Translations under genes and position numbers: made by a program
Assembly (NCBI GenBank): GCA_018697195.1
Contig: CM031858.1
Coordinates: forward strand, 113,150,380-113,214,379
DNA length: 64,000 nt
Source of the DNA: Certhia americana
Taxonomy: Eukaryota > Chordata > Aves > Passeriformes > Certhiidae
Direction of reading: 5' to 3'
The notes under the pieces: generated by a model
The model's input: the letters and a program-made list of their open reading frames with translations, nothing else
Told to the model about the DNA's origin: nothing
The model's database searches: none
Shown here: positions 1 through 10,519 of the stretch, in pieces
How the letters are laid out: every line of letters begins with the position of its first letter
How positions within the stretch are numbered: position 1 is the first letter of the stretch

Positions 1-2193
1 GCCAAGGTGTGAGCGGGCGCTGTTACAGGTGTGCCAGCACAGCGAGGAAACTACAATATGTGGCCTGACACTGAGGTCCAGTCTTAGCCTCCTATTAGGC
101 AGAAGGCTCTTCAAAGGTCTGAAGTTGGGTGCATCACTGACAGGCAACAAAGACAACATTAAAATAACCAAACGGCCAACATTATGAGGTTATAAAAAAA
201 CAAGATTTCTTAATTTATAATAGAATACTGCAAAATAAGCTGGCCAGTCACATATCTAAAGCAAGCCATGACCAGATTATATGAAGAAAATCCAAGAGAA
301 GGCAATAGAACAGAAGATGTTTACAAGAATTCTGAAGTGAAGATCAAGATTATTCAGAGAAGAACCTAACCCTGCACAGACAGATGTATTAAAATCTGGC
401 CATGCAGGACTGTTCAGTAGGCCACACTTTTTGTTTCTGTTTCTGTGATTTCATTAATCTCCTCACTGCAGACCCTCAAAACATCCATGTAGTTTTCTAG
501 CATTTCTGAGGAACACGACTGTTTTAAAAACATCTGGCTAAGTGTCCAAAAGCCCTCATTGGTGGCTCTCTGACTCATTCACATACTTCTAACCATTTCC
601 TATCGTTAGATTATTCACCCAAAGTTTATTAAATACCAACAGATCTGTCACTATTTTTTCCACCTACACATCCAAACTACTTTCAAACTTTCCCAACAAA
701 TCGCAGGAGTTCTGCGAAAGACAGCTCCATTTAGCAAGCCTGATTCCTTCCAGATATCGTCTGCCCAGAGTAGGTAATAAGTCCTGTTGGGGTGAAAAAG
801 CATATCCACACATTTAATTCATTTGCATATAATTGATAAAGGTTTCAGAGACAGCCACCACAACATTATTTAATTTACTAACTGCTTAAGCACTGGATTT
901 GTTGTGTCTTGGCGTCTTAAAAAGCATTCTCTGTAACAACAGAGGCCCATATGTCCGAGAGGAATTGGATATCTTTATTCATTTCTGAAGTGGCTGACTA
1001 GCCTTATTTCAGGTATTTTTTGTGTGTGTCCACGTTTGCTGCTCTTATGAGAAGAAACGTCTTCTTGCTAAATCCTGAAGTTCCCAACTGTGCTTGACTT
1101 ATTACTTCGAGGAGTAAAAAAAAACACCCCCTAGGAGCACACTTAACTTGGCAACCTGGCAAGTACTGCAAGGCACAAGCATTTTTCTACACACTAGAGC
1201 ATTTTAGTTCTTTCATGAGAACTTACTTTTCAAACAGACCACCCTCAACCTTCCACCTTACGGTGTTTTTGCCATTTTTGTATTTCTTTGTTTGGTGTTT
1301 TTGGTCTTTTATGACAGAGCTGCACCAAGGCCCAGGCCCAGGCTACTGACCGAGTATCGAATAAATTGCCATATTCCTTGTCCCCCTATTCCTTCCCCCT
1401 TCGCCCCTTCCTGCAACTTCAGAGCGAGCTCTAGACAACTGCCGCTGGGGGGGAGGAGGGCGGACGAGGGCATGCAGACCCGCACATGAACTGCATAAGG
1501 TGGCCCGAGGTTTTGGGGCCCAAGATGAATCCCATTAACACCGCCGACCGCAGCCCCAGTACAGACTGACCCCAGGACGCCGCTCCTCCAGCAGATAACA
1601 ACAAAGAAACAGACTGGAAGGATGACAGCCCCGGCGCTCATTTCCTGCCCTCCCCTTACTCTTCTCCCACCAAAACAACAGACCACAACAATACACACAG
1701 ACAAAATGTGCGTTTATGGACAACGCGGAGGGCAGAGGCATCCTTCTCCTTTTCCCGCCAGCTGCCGACAGGGAAATGCTCACAGACGCCTGCCCCATGG
1801 CTTGAGACGAAAAGCGAAGCAATCGCGCATTTTACACTTTATTTATGTTAAACAAAGTATCTTCCGCTCGCTGCAGGCCGCACCACCCCCCACTCCCCAA
1901 GGAGAAATTACCCGCAATTATCCCACGGTTTTTCTTGAAACAAAACGTTGTCTCTCGCACCCTCTTCCACGATGGCCGGCTGAAAGACAGCACAAGTAAG
2001 GAGGGAGCGCCCCCACAACGCACTACAGCCCGAGGTTGTCAAGACTCGTCAAAATAACGAGCATCCAAACAAACCAAGCCCAAACAATCCCCCAAAACAC
2101 AGGCTGTCACTTGCTCAAAGGCAAAAATCAAACGCCACAGCCGTCACGGGGGGAGGCCAGGGCGCCCCGAGCCCAGTGGAAACAAGTGCCTGC
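1..2193. other. Putative intron 1 start / flank of a leftward gene
   Basis: No repeat, RNA gene or convincing coding frame was recognised here. Base composition changes from AT-rich (1-1300) to increasingly GC-rich (1300-2193), as in the shore of the CpG island that follows. If the minus-strand donor at 2739-2744 is used, all of this lies downstream of it in transcription and would be the first part of intron 1. Minus-strand donor-like hexamers occur near 1221 and 1257, but without matching acceptors or an open frame of interest. The overlapping open frames around 1300-2050 run on both strands and in several frames, which is typical of stop-poor GC-rich DNA and not of exons. Confidence 0.35.
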
Positions 2194-2199
2194 CCTCAC
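2194..2199 (-). other. Alternative splice donor candidate (GTGAGG)
   Basis: The minus strand reads GGCGAG|GTGAGG, a good donor context, 545 bp downstream of the main donor candidate. It lies at the left edge of the CpG island. It could end an alternative first exon, or an extended first exon if the main donor is skipped. A GTGAGG donor is expected by chance in GC-rich DNA, so support is weak. Confidence 0.25.
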
Positions 2200-2583
2200 C
2201 TCGCCTTCAACATCCCCCTGCCTGCATCTCCAGGCTGGAACCTTCTCTCCTTCTCCCCGTCCTCTCCAGCGACCCAGGCCCGCGGCAGCTACATCAACCA
2301 CCTCTCTTCTCCCCATGCGTTTTTGGTGCCAAATAAATATGGTATTACGCAGACGGCCAAGGACTCCAAGGCTCGGGCAAACGAGGAGGAGAAGAAGAAG
2401 GGGCTGCCAAGAGCCTACGCACATAGCCCGTCCTGTCCCTCCCCAGGGCGAGCCCTCGCCTGCCCGTCTGCACGAAAACAACCGCCCCCCCCCCATCCCC
2501 CTTCCCCCCGCGCCTGCGTGCGGGGTCCCGCGGACAATGGGGATCGTGAGCGTCCCGTGGGGGAGCCAGGAGGTCAGGTGCCG

Positions 2584-2630
2584 AGGGCAGGGGCCGGAGG
2601 GCAGGGGCCGAGGGCGAGGGCCGGAGGGCC
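2584..2630 (+). repeat. G-run cluster (G-quadruplex candidate)
   Basis: Seven runs of three or four G separated by short loops (patterns such as GGGCAGGGG and CCGGAGGG) form a small imperfect tandem array on the plus strand. This satisfies the usual four-run quadruplex pattern more than once. If the leftward gene is real, it lies at the start of intron 1 on the non-transcribed-template side. Similar G-rich stretches follow at 2796-2820 and 2934-2952. Confidence 0.5.
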
Positions 2631-2744
2631 GCAGTCACCGCACTCTCCCCTCCCCCGCCGCAACCCACCGTCCGTCCGTCGCGGGGCCTCCGCGGCTACA
2701 ACCGGAGCGCAGCTCTGCCTCACGCCCGCAGTGCGGACACTTAC

Positions 2745-3000
2745 CCGTTCCGCAGCGGGGCCCGGACCCTGCGCTGGCGGCCCGGCGAGACCGCCTGGAG
2801 GGGTGGGGGGGTGGGGGGTGCGCGAGAATTACAGGCAGGCGAGCGCTCCGGCCGCCTCGGGAACAGCCGAAGGAAGGAGTGCGCCGTGTGTCGGCGGTGC
2901 GCGGTCGGTTCGGCGGCCGGTGCCGTTGCGAGGGACGGGACGGGACGGACGGGGAGGCGGGCCCGACAGCCTGCAGAGTAAATAACAGAGCGTCCCACGG
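2745..3000 (-). other. Putative non-coding first exon of an unnamed leftward gene
   Basis: On the minus strand this segment lies just downstream of the paired CCAAT boxes. It ends at a full-consensus donor (G then GTAAGT; GTAAGT occupies 2739-2744). Between 2745 and 3000 there is no ATG on the minus strand, so the exon would be 5' UTR only and coding would start in a later exon beyond the left edge. The transcription start is an estimate. The gene cannot be identified because no coding exon is in view. An alternative minus-strand donor with consensus GAG|GTGAGG lies at 2194-2199 and could end an alternative first exon. Confidence 0.45.
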
Positions 3001-3075
3001 TACCCCGCCGCCCCGCGCGCGCCCGACGCCGTGCGAGGCGGAGGGCGAGCGCTTCGGCCGCCCGCGCCCGGCCTG

Positions 3076-3110
3076 ATTGGCCCGCTCGCCCCCCGCGCAC
3101 ATCCAATTGG
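3076..3110 (-). promoter_or_regulatory. Core promoter with paired CCAAT boxes
   Basis: ATTGG at 3076-3080 and the palindrome CCAATTGG at 3103-3110 give two minus-strand CCAAT boxes 30 bp apart. A spacing near 30 bp is typical of NF-Y-bound promoters of the CpG-island class. The first box sits in GGCCAATCAGG on the minus strand, a near-ideal NF-Y context. No TATA box is visible. Transcription would start roughly 60-100 bp to the left, at about 2980-3015, and run leftwards. The direction is supported by the minus-strand splice donor at 2739-2744. The right box also reads CCAAT on the plus strand, so bidirectional activity is possible, but I found no convincing plus-strand donor downstream. Confidence 0.55.
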
Positions 3111-3206
3111 GCGGCCGGCGCTCGCGGCGCTCTGTCAACATCGCCCTGGGGCGCCGCGCGCTGGCTGGTCCCCCACCTCTGTGCCGTCCCGCTGCCGCTC
3201 CCGGCC

Positions 3207-3672
3207 CGCCCGGCCCCGCCGGCACAGGCCGTGTCCCCCGGCCCCGCTGGCGCTCCCTGCCCGCCCGGCCCAGCTGTCATGCCGTTTCCCGGCACTGCCG
3301 TGTCCGGCCCCCGCTTGTTGTCCCGTCCCCGCTGCACTCCGTGTCCCGGCCCCGCTGGCCTCCCTGCCCGCTCGGCCCCGCTGGCACTGCCGTGTCCCGG
3401 CCCCGCTGGCACGGCCGTTTCCCGGCCCCGCTGGCACTGCCGTGCCCCGGCCCCGCTGTGTCCCGGCCCCGCTGTCCACTGCCGTTCCCGCCCCGCTGGT
3501 CCCGCCCCGCCGGCACTGCCGTGTCCCGGGCCCCGCTGTTCCGGCCCCCGGCACTGCCCGTGTCCGCCCCGCTTTGTGTCCCCGGACGCCCGCTTGGCCC
3601 CGCTGTGTCCCCCCCCGCTGCATGCCGTGTCCCGGCCCCGCTGGCACTGCCTGTCCCGGCCCCGTTGCACCC
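3207..3672. repeat. GC-rich minisatellite, ~25-bp degenerate unit
   Basis: The plus strand repeats a unit with the core CCCGGCCCCGCTGGCACTG followed by CCGTGT. Clear units occur around 3345-3480 and 3625-3665, with shortened or mutated copies between and on both sides. Many copies lose part of the second half, giving tight clusters of CCCGGCCCCGCTG. The complementary strand carries a GGGG and a GGG run in every unit, so it is also quadruplex-prone. The array lies upstream of the inferred promoter of the leftward gene. Its translations are low-complexity Gly/Arg/Ala/Pro frames and should not be taken for proteins. Confidence 0.8.
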
Positions 3673-4083
3673 TCCCGATGATGGGCAGCGGAGCCCGCCC
3701 TTGTTCCGTGTCGGAAAGGGCCGAGCCGCGGGGGGAGGCGGCGGCAATCGCGGGCTGGGCGGCGGGGTCACTCAGCCCGCCGGAGGTCCGGGTTTGAAAA
3801 CCACCACAAGTGCCCCCGGTGGCCGTCCGAGATGCTCCGCGTGTTCCCCGGGCCTCAGCTCTTCGTGGCGTTTGCGCGCCTTTCTCAGGCATTGCGGCGC
3901 TCGCAGCCACCCTTCTTTAGGGCACTCTCAAGGTGGCCGAAAATTTTCCCCTAGCCCCGAAGAAGGTCCCCTTCGGGCGTTTGTTGTCGCAGCTGCGAAG
4001 GGTAGTTTGAAAGGGAAGCAAGAGAGATCACGGGGAAAGCGCAGAGTAATCATAAGAAATGTCAGCAAAGGCCTAGAGAGGGG

Positions 4084-4484
4084 CTGTAATGATGCTAAAA
4101 GGTCTAAGGGGGATGCTACATGAAGAACAGCCGAGGTCGCTTGGATTGTTCAGCCTGGAGAAGAGGCTGGGGGGAGACCTCACAGCAGTCAGCAGCTTCC
4201 AGGGGACGTGGAACGGGGGCACTTGATTTCTTTCTGGTGACCAGGGAAGGGCCTGTGGGAAGGGGATGAAGATGTGGAGATTTTGGTTGGATGAGGGAAG
4301 GGTTCTTCATCGTGAGGGTTGTTGAGAACTGGCGCAGGCTCTCCAGGGAAGTGGTTAGGGCACTAAGCCTGGCATCAAGTGTTTGGGCAAGCCCATGGTG
4401 TGATTCTTGGTGCGGTCCTTTGCAGGGCCAAGGCTTTGACTTTGGTAATCTTTGTGTAACTCTTTCAACTACGGTTCTATGAAT
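4084..4484 (+). mobile_element. CR1 LINE fragment (5'-truncated)
   Basis: The segment follows the 3' region of avian CR1: a 'ttgttcagcctggagaag' block, the 'ctggtgaccagg' block, 'gcgcaggctctccaggg', the 'gcagggccaaggctttgac' block, and the terminal GGTTCTATGA at 4475-4484. It is in plus orientation and lacks the 5' part and both ORFs, as most CR1 copies do. It is moderately diverged, with several small gaps. It overlaps the right shoulder of the CpG island, so the insertion is close to a promoter. Confidence 0.85.
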
Positions 4485-6993
4485 TTGGGAAAGGAACTGT
4501 GGAAGGAAATAGACATAAATAAGTGGAAAGTCAGGGGAGCCTGGGGCCTCAGTGCAGACTTGAAGCCCAAGGTGATTAAGAGTGTTGGGTCATTCTGAGC
4601 TCTGGCCTCGTGATGTTTCTGAGGCATTGTCTCATGTTTCTTCTGGTAAGGAGGAATGATGTGGGATTTGGAGAGTCAGTGGAGACAGTAGGCTTAGCTA
4701 GTGTTTGGGAGAATTAAAGAGTTATACAGGTGTCAGGACTTGTAGCAACTTGGCTGATCTGTTTTCCTCGTGGAAGGGAATGAGAAACGCCTGAGGTCAG
4801 TATCAGAAAAGGGATGACATTCACCCTTTAGGAGCAGTAAGTTCATATTCACTAAATGATTAGGCAAAAGGTGTATTTAAGGATTTCAGGCTAACGGATA
4901 TCAAAACTGAAGATGTAGAGTGGATGTTACAATAAAATTAACTTAGATAACTTGTTGGCATTTACAATGTTAATTTAATCTGGAGTGTTGTAAGCACTGA
5001 GTATTTTGTGAAATGCAGCTGAAAGGCATAAAGTTTTGACCTTTAGCCAAAGTTTGAGTAGTGGTAGAACAGGATTTCTAACTAAACGTCCTGAGAATTG
5101 AAAGACATAAAAGTGTAGCTGGTAGCAGGCCAGAAATGAGTATTACTTTGTTGGGGGGCAGGAAGAGTTAATACAGGGAGCACACAATGGTTGTTGATGA
5201 CAACAACTGAGCTGAAGATAATTGGCAATATAAGGGGGAAAATTTTGCTAGGCTGGGACTCAAAAATAGGTCTCCTGTCAGTTGGACTGAGTGATTCAAA
5301 TAGTGTTATAACTTGCCACCCTATTAGTGATGTAGCTGATGGCTCCTTGAATGAGAGAAATAGAAGGGAGAATAAACACATAAATTCAATTTTTACATTG
5401 AAATATGCTTTGCATTAGTAAACAAATAATTTTTGCTGGCTTTGAGTATTGCAAGTTTGTTTCTATTAAGAATTTTTAGTTAGATGTAATAAGTGTGCAT
5501 AATCCTTTGCCTGTTGTATGTGTGAGGGTTTCCTGGTTTTGGTTCCTTCTCTTTCCATCACACCCTAGATATTCTTGTGCCTGATTAGCATGTAGTCATT
5601 ACCTGTCAGACAAGGTGCACTCAATCAGTATTCAGTCAGGACAGAAGTTATGGTCATGTTTTGCTCATTCAATTTTAAGAGAATTTTTCAGATACCTTTT
5701 TTTCCTCTAAATTACTATGCTTGAACTGATATTATTTTTCTGTTTGCAGTGAACATGGAATGCAATTAGATAGGGCATTCTACCATCTTCTTTCAGAGCT
5801 GAAAAGAAGCTTCAGCATTCAGGTCTAGGAGAAAATTCTGCTCAAGCATGCATAGTTCTCCAAATCTGTTCTAACTCCTGTCCATCCATTGTCAAAAAAA
5901 AGGTGTATATTTTCTGATGCAGTATGTAACTTCTGCATCTTGATGTGAAAGATATTTATTGTCACATTATTTTGAATTCAAGATGTACGTCATTTGGGCA
6001 ACCTTTGTTTTCATTTGAATGTCATTTAATAGTCTCAAAAAAAGCTCCAGTATTATGTGACCGGCCCATCAAAGCTCTGTATAAATTTGTTGAGCTTAAA
6101 ACCCACATTTCTCACTTCTTAACTGAAGTGAAATTGAAATAATGAAACCCACTTCTTAAGTGAAGCACAGTGAACATCCTTTCACCCTCATAAAACAGTG
6201 GGCTAGGCTAAAGTTCCCCCCCAAACTTCATTGTTCTGTGCAAGTTTGGGCTTGTTTTATTGTATCTGCTGATTTTGAGCATAATTTACTTTTTCAGTAT
6301 TTTGTCCTGCTTTGTTTTTTTTTCATGATCATGCAGATAAAGTCTGAACTATGTGGAATACTCCAGTGAATCTTCATTCCTTTCCCCAGACAAATTTCAT
6401 TCTTTACTTTTATTTCACCTTTATTTATCAAGCATTTTAAAATTATGGTTGATTTCCTATATCTATTTTATATACTCTCTTATATTGATAACTTCTCGAT
6501 ACTTACCTTTCATCTGCTTAGATTTTTTTTTTTTTAATTTTTCTTTTCCTTTTTTTTTGGTAGATTTTCTTTCCAGACAGACTTTGGCTTTTTGATTTTA
6601 CAGGTGTAGAACAAGAAAGATGTGCTACAGACATAGCAGCTCCAGTTTTCAGACGTTATCCTCTGCTGTCTACAACAGATACCACTTCTGGCAATAGGAT
6701 ACAGTGAGCACATACTTCACATTGTGTGACACATTCCATGGGCCTAGCTTGTTTCAGGAAGAGGGCCTGAAATGCAGAAGTGATGCAATGGCTTCTCCTG
6801 TCTTGCAGCCTTGGTCTTCCTGCATTACTGTATTATCTCAAAGAGTAAAAGTACTGTGTTATTGAAAACAACACAAGTAATGCAAAGGAAAAAATAATGA
6901 GATCACTTCTGGAAAACAGTTTAATTTGTCCTGAATTTTTGGCCTACCTTTCATATTTTCAAAGTGTTCTGGTTTTGCATTCTTTGCTCTCAG

Positions 6994-7065
6994 ATGTTTG
7001 AATGTACCTTCTGTGGCTCTCATCTGTATCCCAGCAGTCATCATGCCAGTTTCCAAAGATTTGTG
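6994..7065 (+). other. Candidate 72-nt exon, weak
   Basis: A pyrimidine-rich acceptor ending in CTCTCAG is followed by 72 nt open in one frame and then a strong donor (GTG|GTAAGTAG). The reading frame begins ATG TTT GAA TGT. The translated peptide has two Cys and three His but does not fit the C2H2 zinc-finger spacing, and I recognise no family. Strong donors occur by chance every few kilobases, so this needs RNA support. Confidence 0.15.
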
Positions 7066-8386
7066 GTAAGTAGTGTTCAAGTTCCCAGGAACAGAACTGG
7101 GTCATCCCCCAGAGAGTGCCAAGCCCAAGCTGAGTCCCTTCAGGTCGCATGTGCAGGATGAACACACCCATAGCTAAGCTGTAATGGACTGGTCAGAGTG
7201 TAACCTGCTGTCCCCATGAGCGGTCAAATGCCAGCCTGGCCAGCCATCATCCATAGGCTGTTGTTGTGGGCCTCTGGAACCAGAAGCTGTGCAGCTGCAC
7301 TCCTTTGAGGTGTGTCCTGGCACTGAAAGCAGTTTAGTCACATTTGTAGAGTGTTCCTTTGACAGGCAGGACTTGAAGGATTTCACCTGTAAAACTGGTA
7401 AGATCTACACACACGATGTATAGTGTCTCTGCATCTTTGACCTTGTAAATCTGCAGTTTGGATAAACAAACCCAGCATTACTGTCTTAGATAAAAGGAGT
7501 TGTATGCTAATGAAGCTTTAGATCAAACCAATGTTTCCCAAAGCTCCAAAGCTAGGTAAATGAAAAGATTGCCTTTAAAAGGAGCAAATCAGCCTTTACT
7601 ACAGGCCTGTGCCAGATTCCTTCGTTGAGTATTCCTACGGGTCTTTAAGACTTACCACTTGTTCTTTGAGATCTGCACATCCTTTCTCCTCTCTAGCCTC
7701 CTTCAGAGAGGCTGTTTGTTACTGCAACTTGCTCAGGCATTTTGAATTTTTAGGGCCAGAGATTTTTGTTGCTGTAAATTTTGAAATGCACTTTTCACAA
7801 ATATGAAATACATTAAGCAATTGAACAATGTTTTTAATGCTGTGCATCACAATCATACTCCTCTGAATCATACCAAATAAAATGCATTGGGGTTTGATTT
7901 TCACGTATTTATTTGGGATGCCTGTAATTTTATCTATGCATTCCACCTCTCACACCTCATTTAAGTGGTCACAACTTTTTAGCAACTTCGTTAAAAGAAA
8001 TGTGATAAAATGGTAGGTAGCGACAACATCTTCTTTTGATGCCCCAAGTAGGCAGAAGAGCAGTGGTAATCTTCAAAAGTGATATGCCTGCATACACCTG
8101 GGTGGGAGAATGCATGAGGCTTTTTTTCTTTGCCATAAAATCATCTGCTAGGGTGGTATTAGCACTCTCAGCACTTCTGGAGCAGTTTTTGGGAGGGCTT
8201 CTGGCAGTGGGCAAACCATGGCACAGAGTTACAAGTATCATAGTTGTCAGAATGTAAGCTGAGCTCAATTCAGATTTTAAGTCATTGATAGCACATACGA
8301 GAAAAAGAAAAATACCAGAACAATGAAACCCTATTTTAACTTAAAGATGCAAATGAGTGAATGAAATGAAGAAAGAAATTAAATGG

Positions 8387-8404
8387 AGTCTGTGGCCACA
8401 GACT
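8387..8404. repeat. 18-bp perfect palindrome
   Basis: AGTCTGTGGCCACAGACT is its own reverse complement. It is followed within 40 bp by two copies of a CTTAAGGATGTG motif (8403-8440 region). It could be a dimeric protein site or part of an old inverted repeat. Nothing nearby gives it a function. Confidence 0.6.
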
Positions 8405-10519
8405 TAAGGATGTGGAGTCTTAAGGATGTGTCTGTCTCTGATGATTAGCTGTTTGACCTTCTTCAGATCACTTCAAATTTCTTGTGTGCACCTTGCTGTT
8501 TTTTTTTTTCTCTGTTAAGAACAAGCCTGAGGTTGTAGCAACAGAAGGGTTCCAGTGGCTTGTAGTCAATGCCAAGTGCTTAACCAAATGTTGCTTGTAC
8601 ATACCACAAACTGAACACATCTAGATAATGATTGGCATACTACAAAATCTAGTCACACAAATATTAAAAAATCTTCTAGAATTTGGTACAAGTGTCAGTT
8701 ATTTAGATTTCATATATATTGCTTTTCATTTTTTCCATGACCCATGATGGAAAAAGAAATGTCTTCCTTCAGTATTTCTGCTTTAAACCATTTGTAACTT
8801 GTCTCAGAGGTATATTAGGATACAAAATGAATATGTAAGCAGAAAGTGTTATATATTATCACTTCTGTCCTCCTTATTGATTGTAAACTGCAAGCACGAG
8901 ACATTCTCCATGGAAATATGTTGATTTGTCTCTAGATGTAGCTGACAGTGAGTCAACAACATACTCTTTATGTCATCCTTTTCTTAAATCAATAGGGCAT
9001 TTTTCTAAATTTATAACATTGTTTTTTTTAGAAGGAACACAGTCCTTCAAACCAAGAAAAATTATATGCCACCATGGTTAATCCTTTAAAGACACTCTCT
9101 GAGCTTCCCTTGAATGAGTCATATTTAAAGGAAGTTGCTGTTTTTATAGCAAATAAAAGCAGAAGTATTATTCTGAAAATAATAAATGTTTTCACTTAAT
9201 TTTTTCCTGATCTTATTAATTAAATATGGAACAACATGTGATTTAATTTATATGAATTAAAATATAGCTTTAGCCTCTCTTCTGCATTTGGGCTGATAAT
9301 ACCCTGTAGTGTATTAGTGTATATAGTATACACTAGTCCTGTTACTGATAGCTGGATTACATTCCATAATTTTGGAGGCTTTTAAGATCAACTGATTGCC
9401 AGATATCTAATAGTCTCCAAGTATTCTATTTCTTATATGCAGCTTTTATCTTTAAGTAGGAAAGATGATGAAAGCTATCTACTTGTTTTAGATGTGTCAA
9501 AAAATGCTTCTAGTTCCATTTCTAACACATTTAATATTTTGGCAAAGTGAGAAGGTTATGTTTATATTTTTTTTCCCCTAAGATAATTTAAGTCTCTTAA
9601 TCAGTAGGATTGAGTTGTTAGAGATATAAACTTAGTCTTCTTTTTATTGTATAAAAACATCTTTTATCAACAGACTACCAAAAAGACAAGGAAAAATGAT
9701 TCATTTTATAGATATTAAAAATACATTCATATTAATTAAGCTCATATTATATAATATTCTCCCGTTTAAGTAATTTTTGAGACATGGAGAAATATGGCAT
9801 TATATCCAACGTGTGCTTAAGATTTGTGCTTAAGATGCAGCATACAGGTTGCTCTTGAAAAGTGTTCTAACAGAACATAATCTTTTTTTTTTTTATCTTC
9901 CTCCAAACTCCTGATGCTTTAAAAAAAAAATACAATTGATATTTTTCTCCTAATTTGGCAGATGTTTAGCATCTGGGTTTTTTTTTGGGGGGGGGGTTGC
10001 CTTTTGGGATGTTGCAGGTGGCTAGTATTAAGTCTCTGATATATGTGCAAATGGCAAGGGCACTAAAAGGGAAACTTCATAACTGTGTCTGAGGAGCACA
10101 TTATTTAGTAAGCTAGATGCAAGATCATTATTAGGATAGCTGCAAAGTATCTCTAGAGCAGATGTGTTCTCAAACAATTAATTAGAGTGTTAAAGGCCCT
10201 CGTCTGTGGTTGTACACCACAGGTTTAGGTTACAGTAAAAGGAATTAAATGGCCTGAATATTCTCCAGTTTTATCCCCTGGCTCTTGGAGCAATTGTGAG
10301 GAAGGTAAAAATTCTGAGATGTTAGCTAGGTAAGATACCATCACTGATATCAATTAATTGACTACGGCCATGGGAAACAGTATGCATTTCTGTTCTTGGC
10401 TACGTGTGTCTCTCTGGCCATTTCTCCAGCTGTTTCCCCTATGCTAACAGCAAGTTCTTTCCCGCCTTCAGCATACAAAGCTTCGTACAAAGCCATATAG
10501 TTTGAAGCACAGCTAGACC

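Larger units (their letters stand above)
2440..3960. promoter_or_regulatory. CpG island
   Basis: About 1.5 kb is dense in CG dinucleotides and far more GC-rich than the rest of the window, where CG is rare. It includes long C or G runs (C-rich 2480-2512, G-rich 2796-2820), two CCAAT boxes, a splice donor and a GC-rich minisatellite. In birds such islands normally mark promoters of broadly expressed or developmental genes. The boundaries are estimated by eye. The right edge merges into a CR1 element that starts at about 4084. Confidence 0.85.
4485..10500. other. Unannotated AT-rich non-coding stretch
   Basis: About 6 kb of ordinary AT-rich sequence with no recognised gene or intact mobile element. 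Local items are a splice-bounded candidate exon (6994-7065), an 18-bp perfect palindrome (8387-8404) and a T9-G10 junction (9978-9996). A moderately GC-rich patch at 7070-7330 could be an old repeat, but I cannot name it. Open frames here are short and lack recognisable motifs. Confidence 0.5.

Noticed and set aside
1..25. CCAAG|GTGTGAG at the window start considered as a splice donor
   Set aside because: No exon can be seen to its left and the consensus is incomplete.
2128..2496. 122-codon minus-strand frame with a Leu-rich run like a signal peptide, ending close to a GTGAGG donor
   Set aside because: The Leu run comes from a simple (CTT/CTC)n-like stretch, no family is recognisable, and GC-rich context makes such frames common. 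The splice donor is kept separately as a weak feature.
2741..3910. 389-codon minus-strand open frame, and overlapping long frames on both strands at 2036-4123
   Set aside because: They lie in the CpG island and minisatellite. Stops are rare there, all frames on both strands are open, and the translations are low-complexity Gly/Pro/Arg/Ala.
7969..8268. 99-codon minus-strand frame, considered as a processed pseudogene
   Set aside because: No family similarity I can name, no poly(A) tail and no target duplication.
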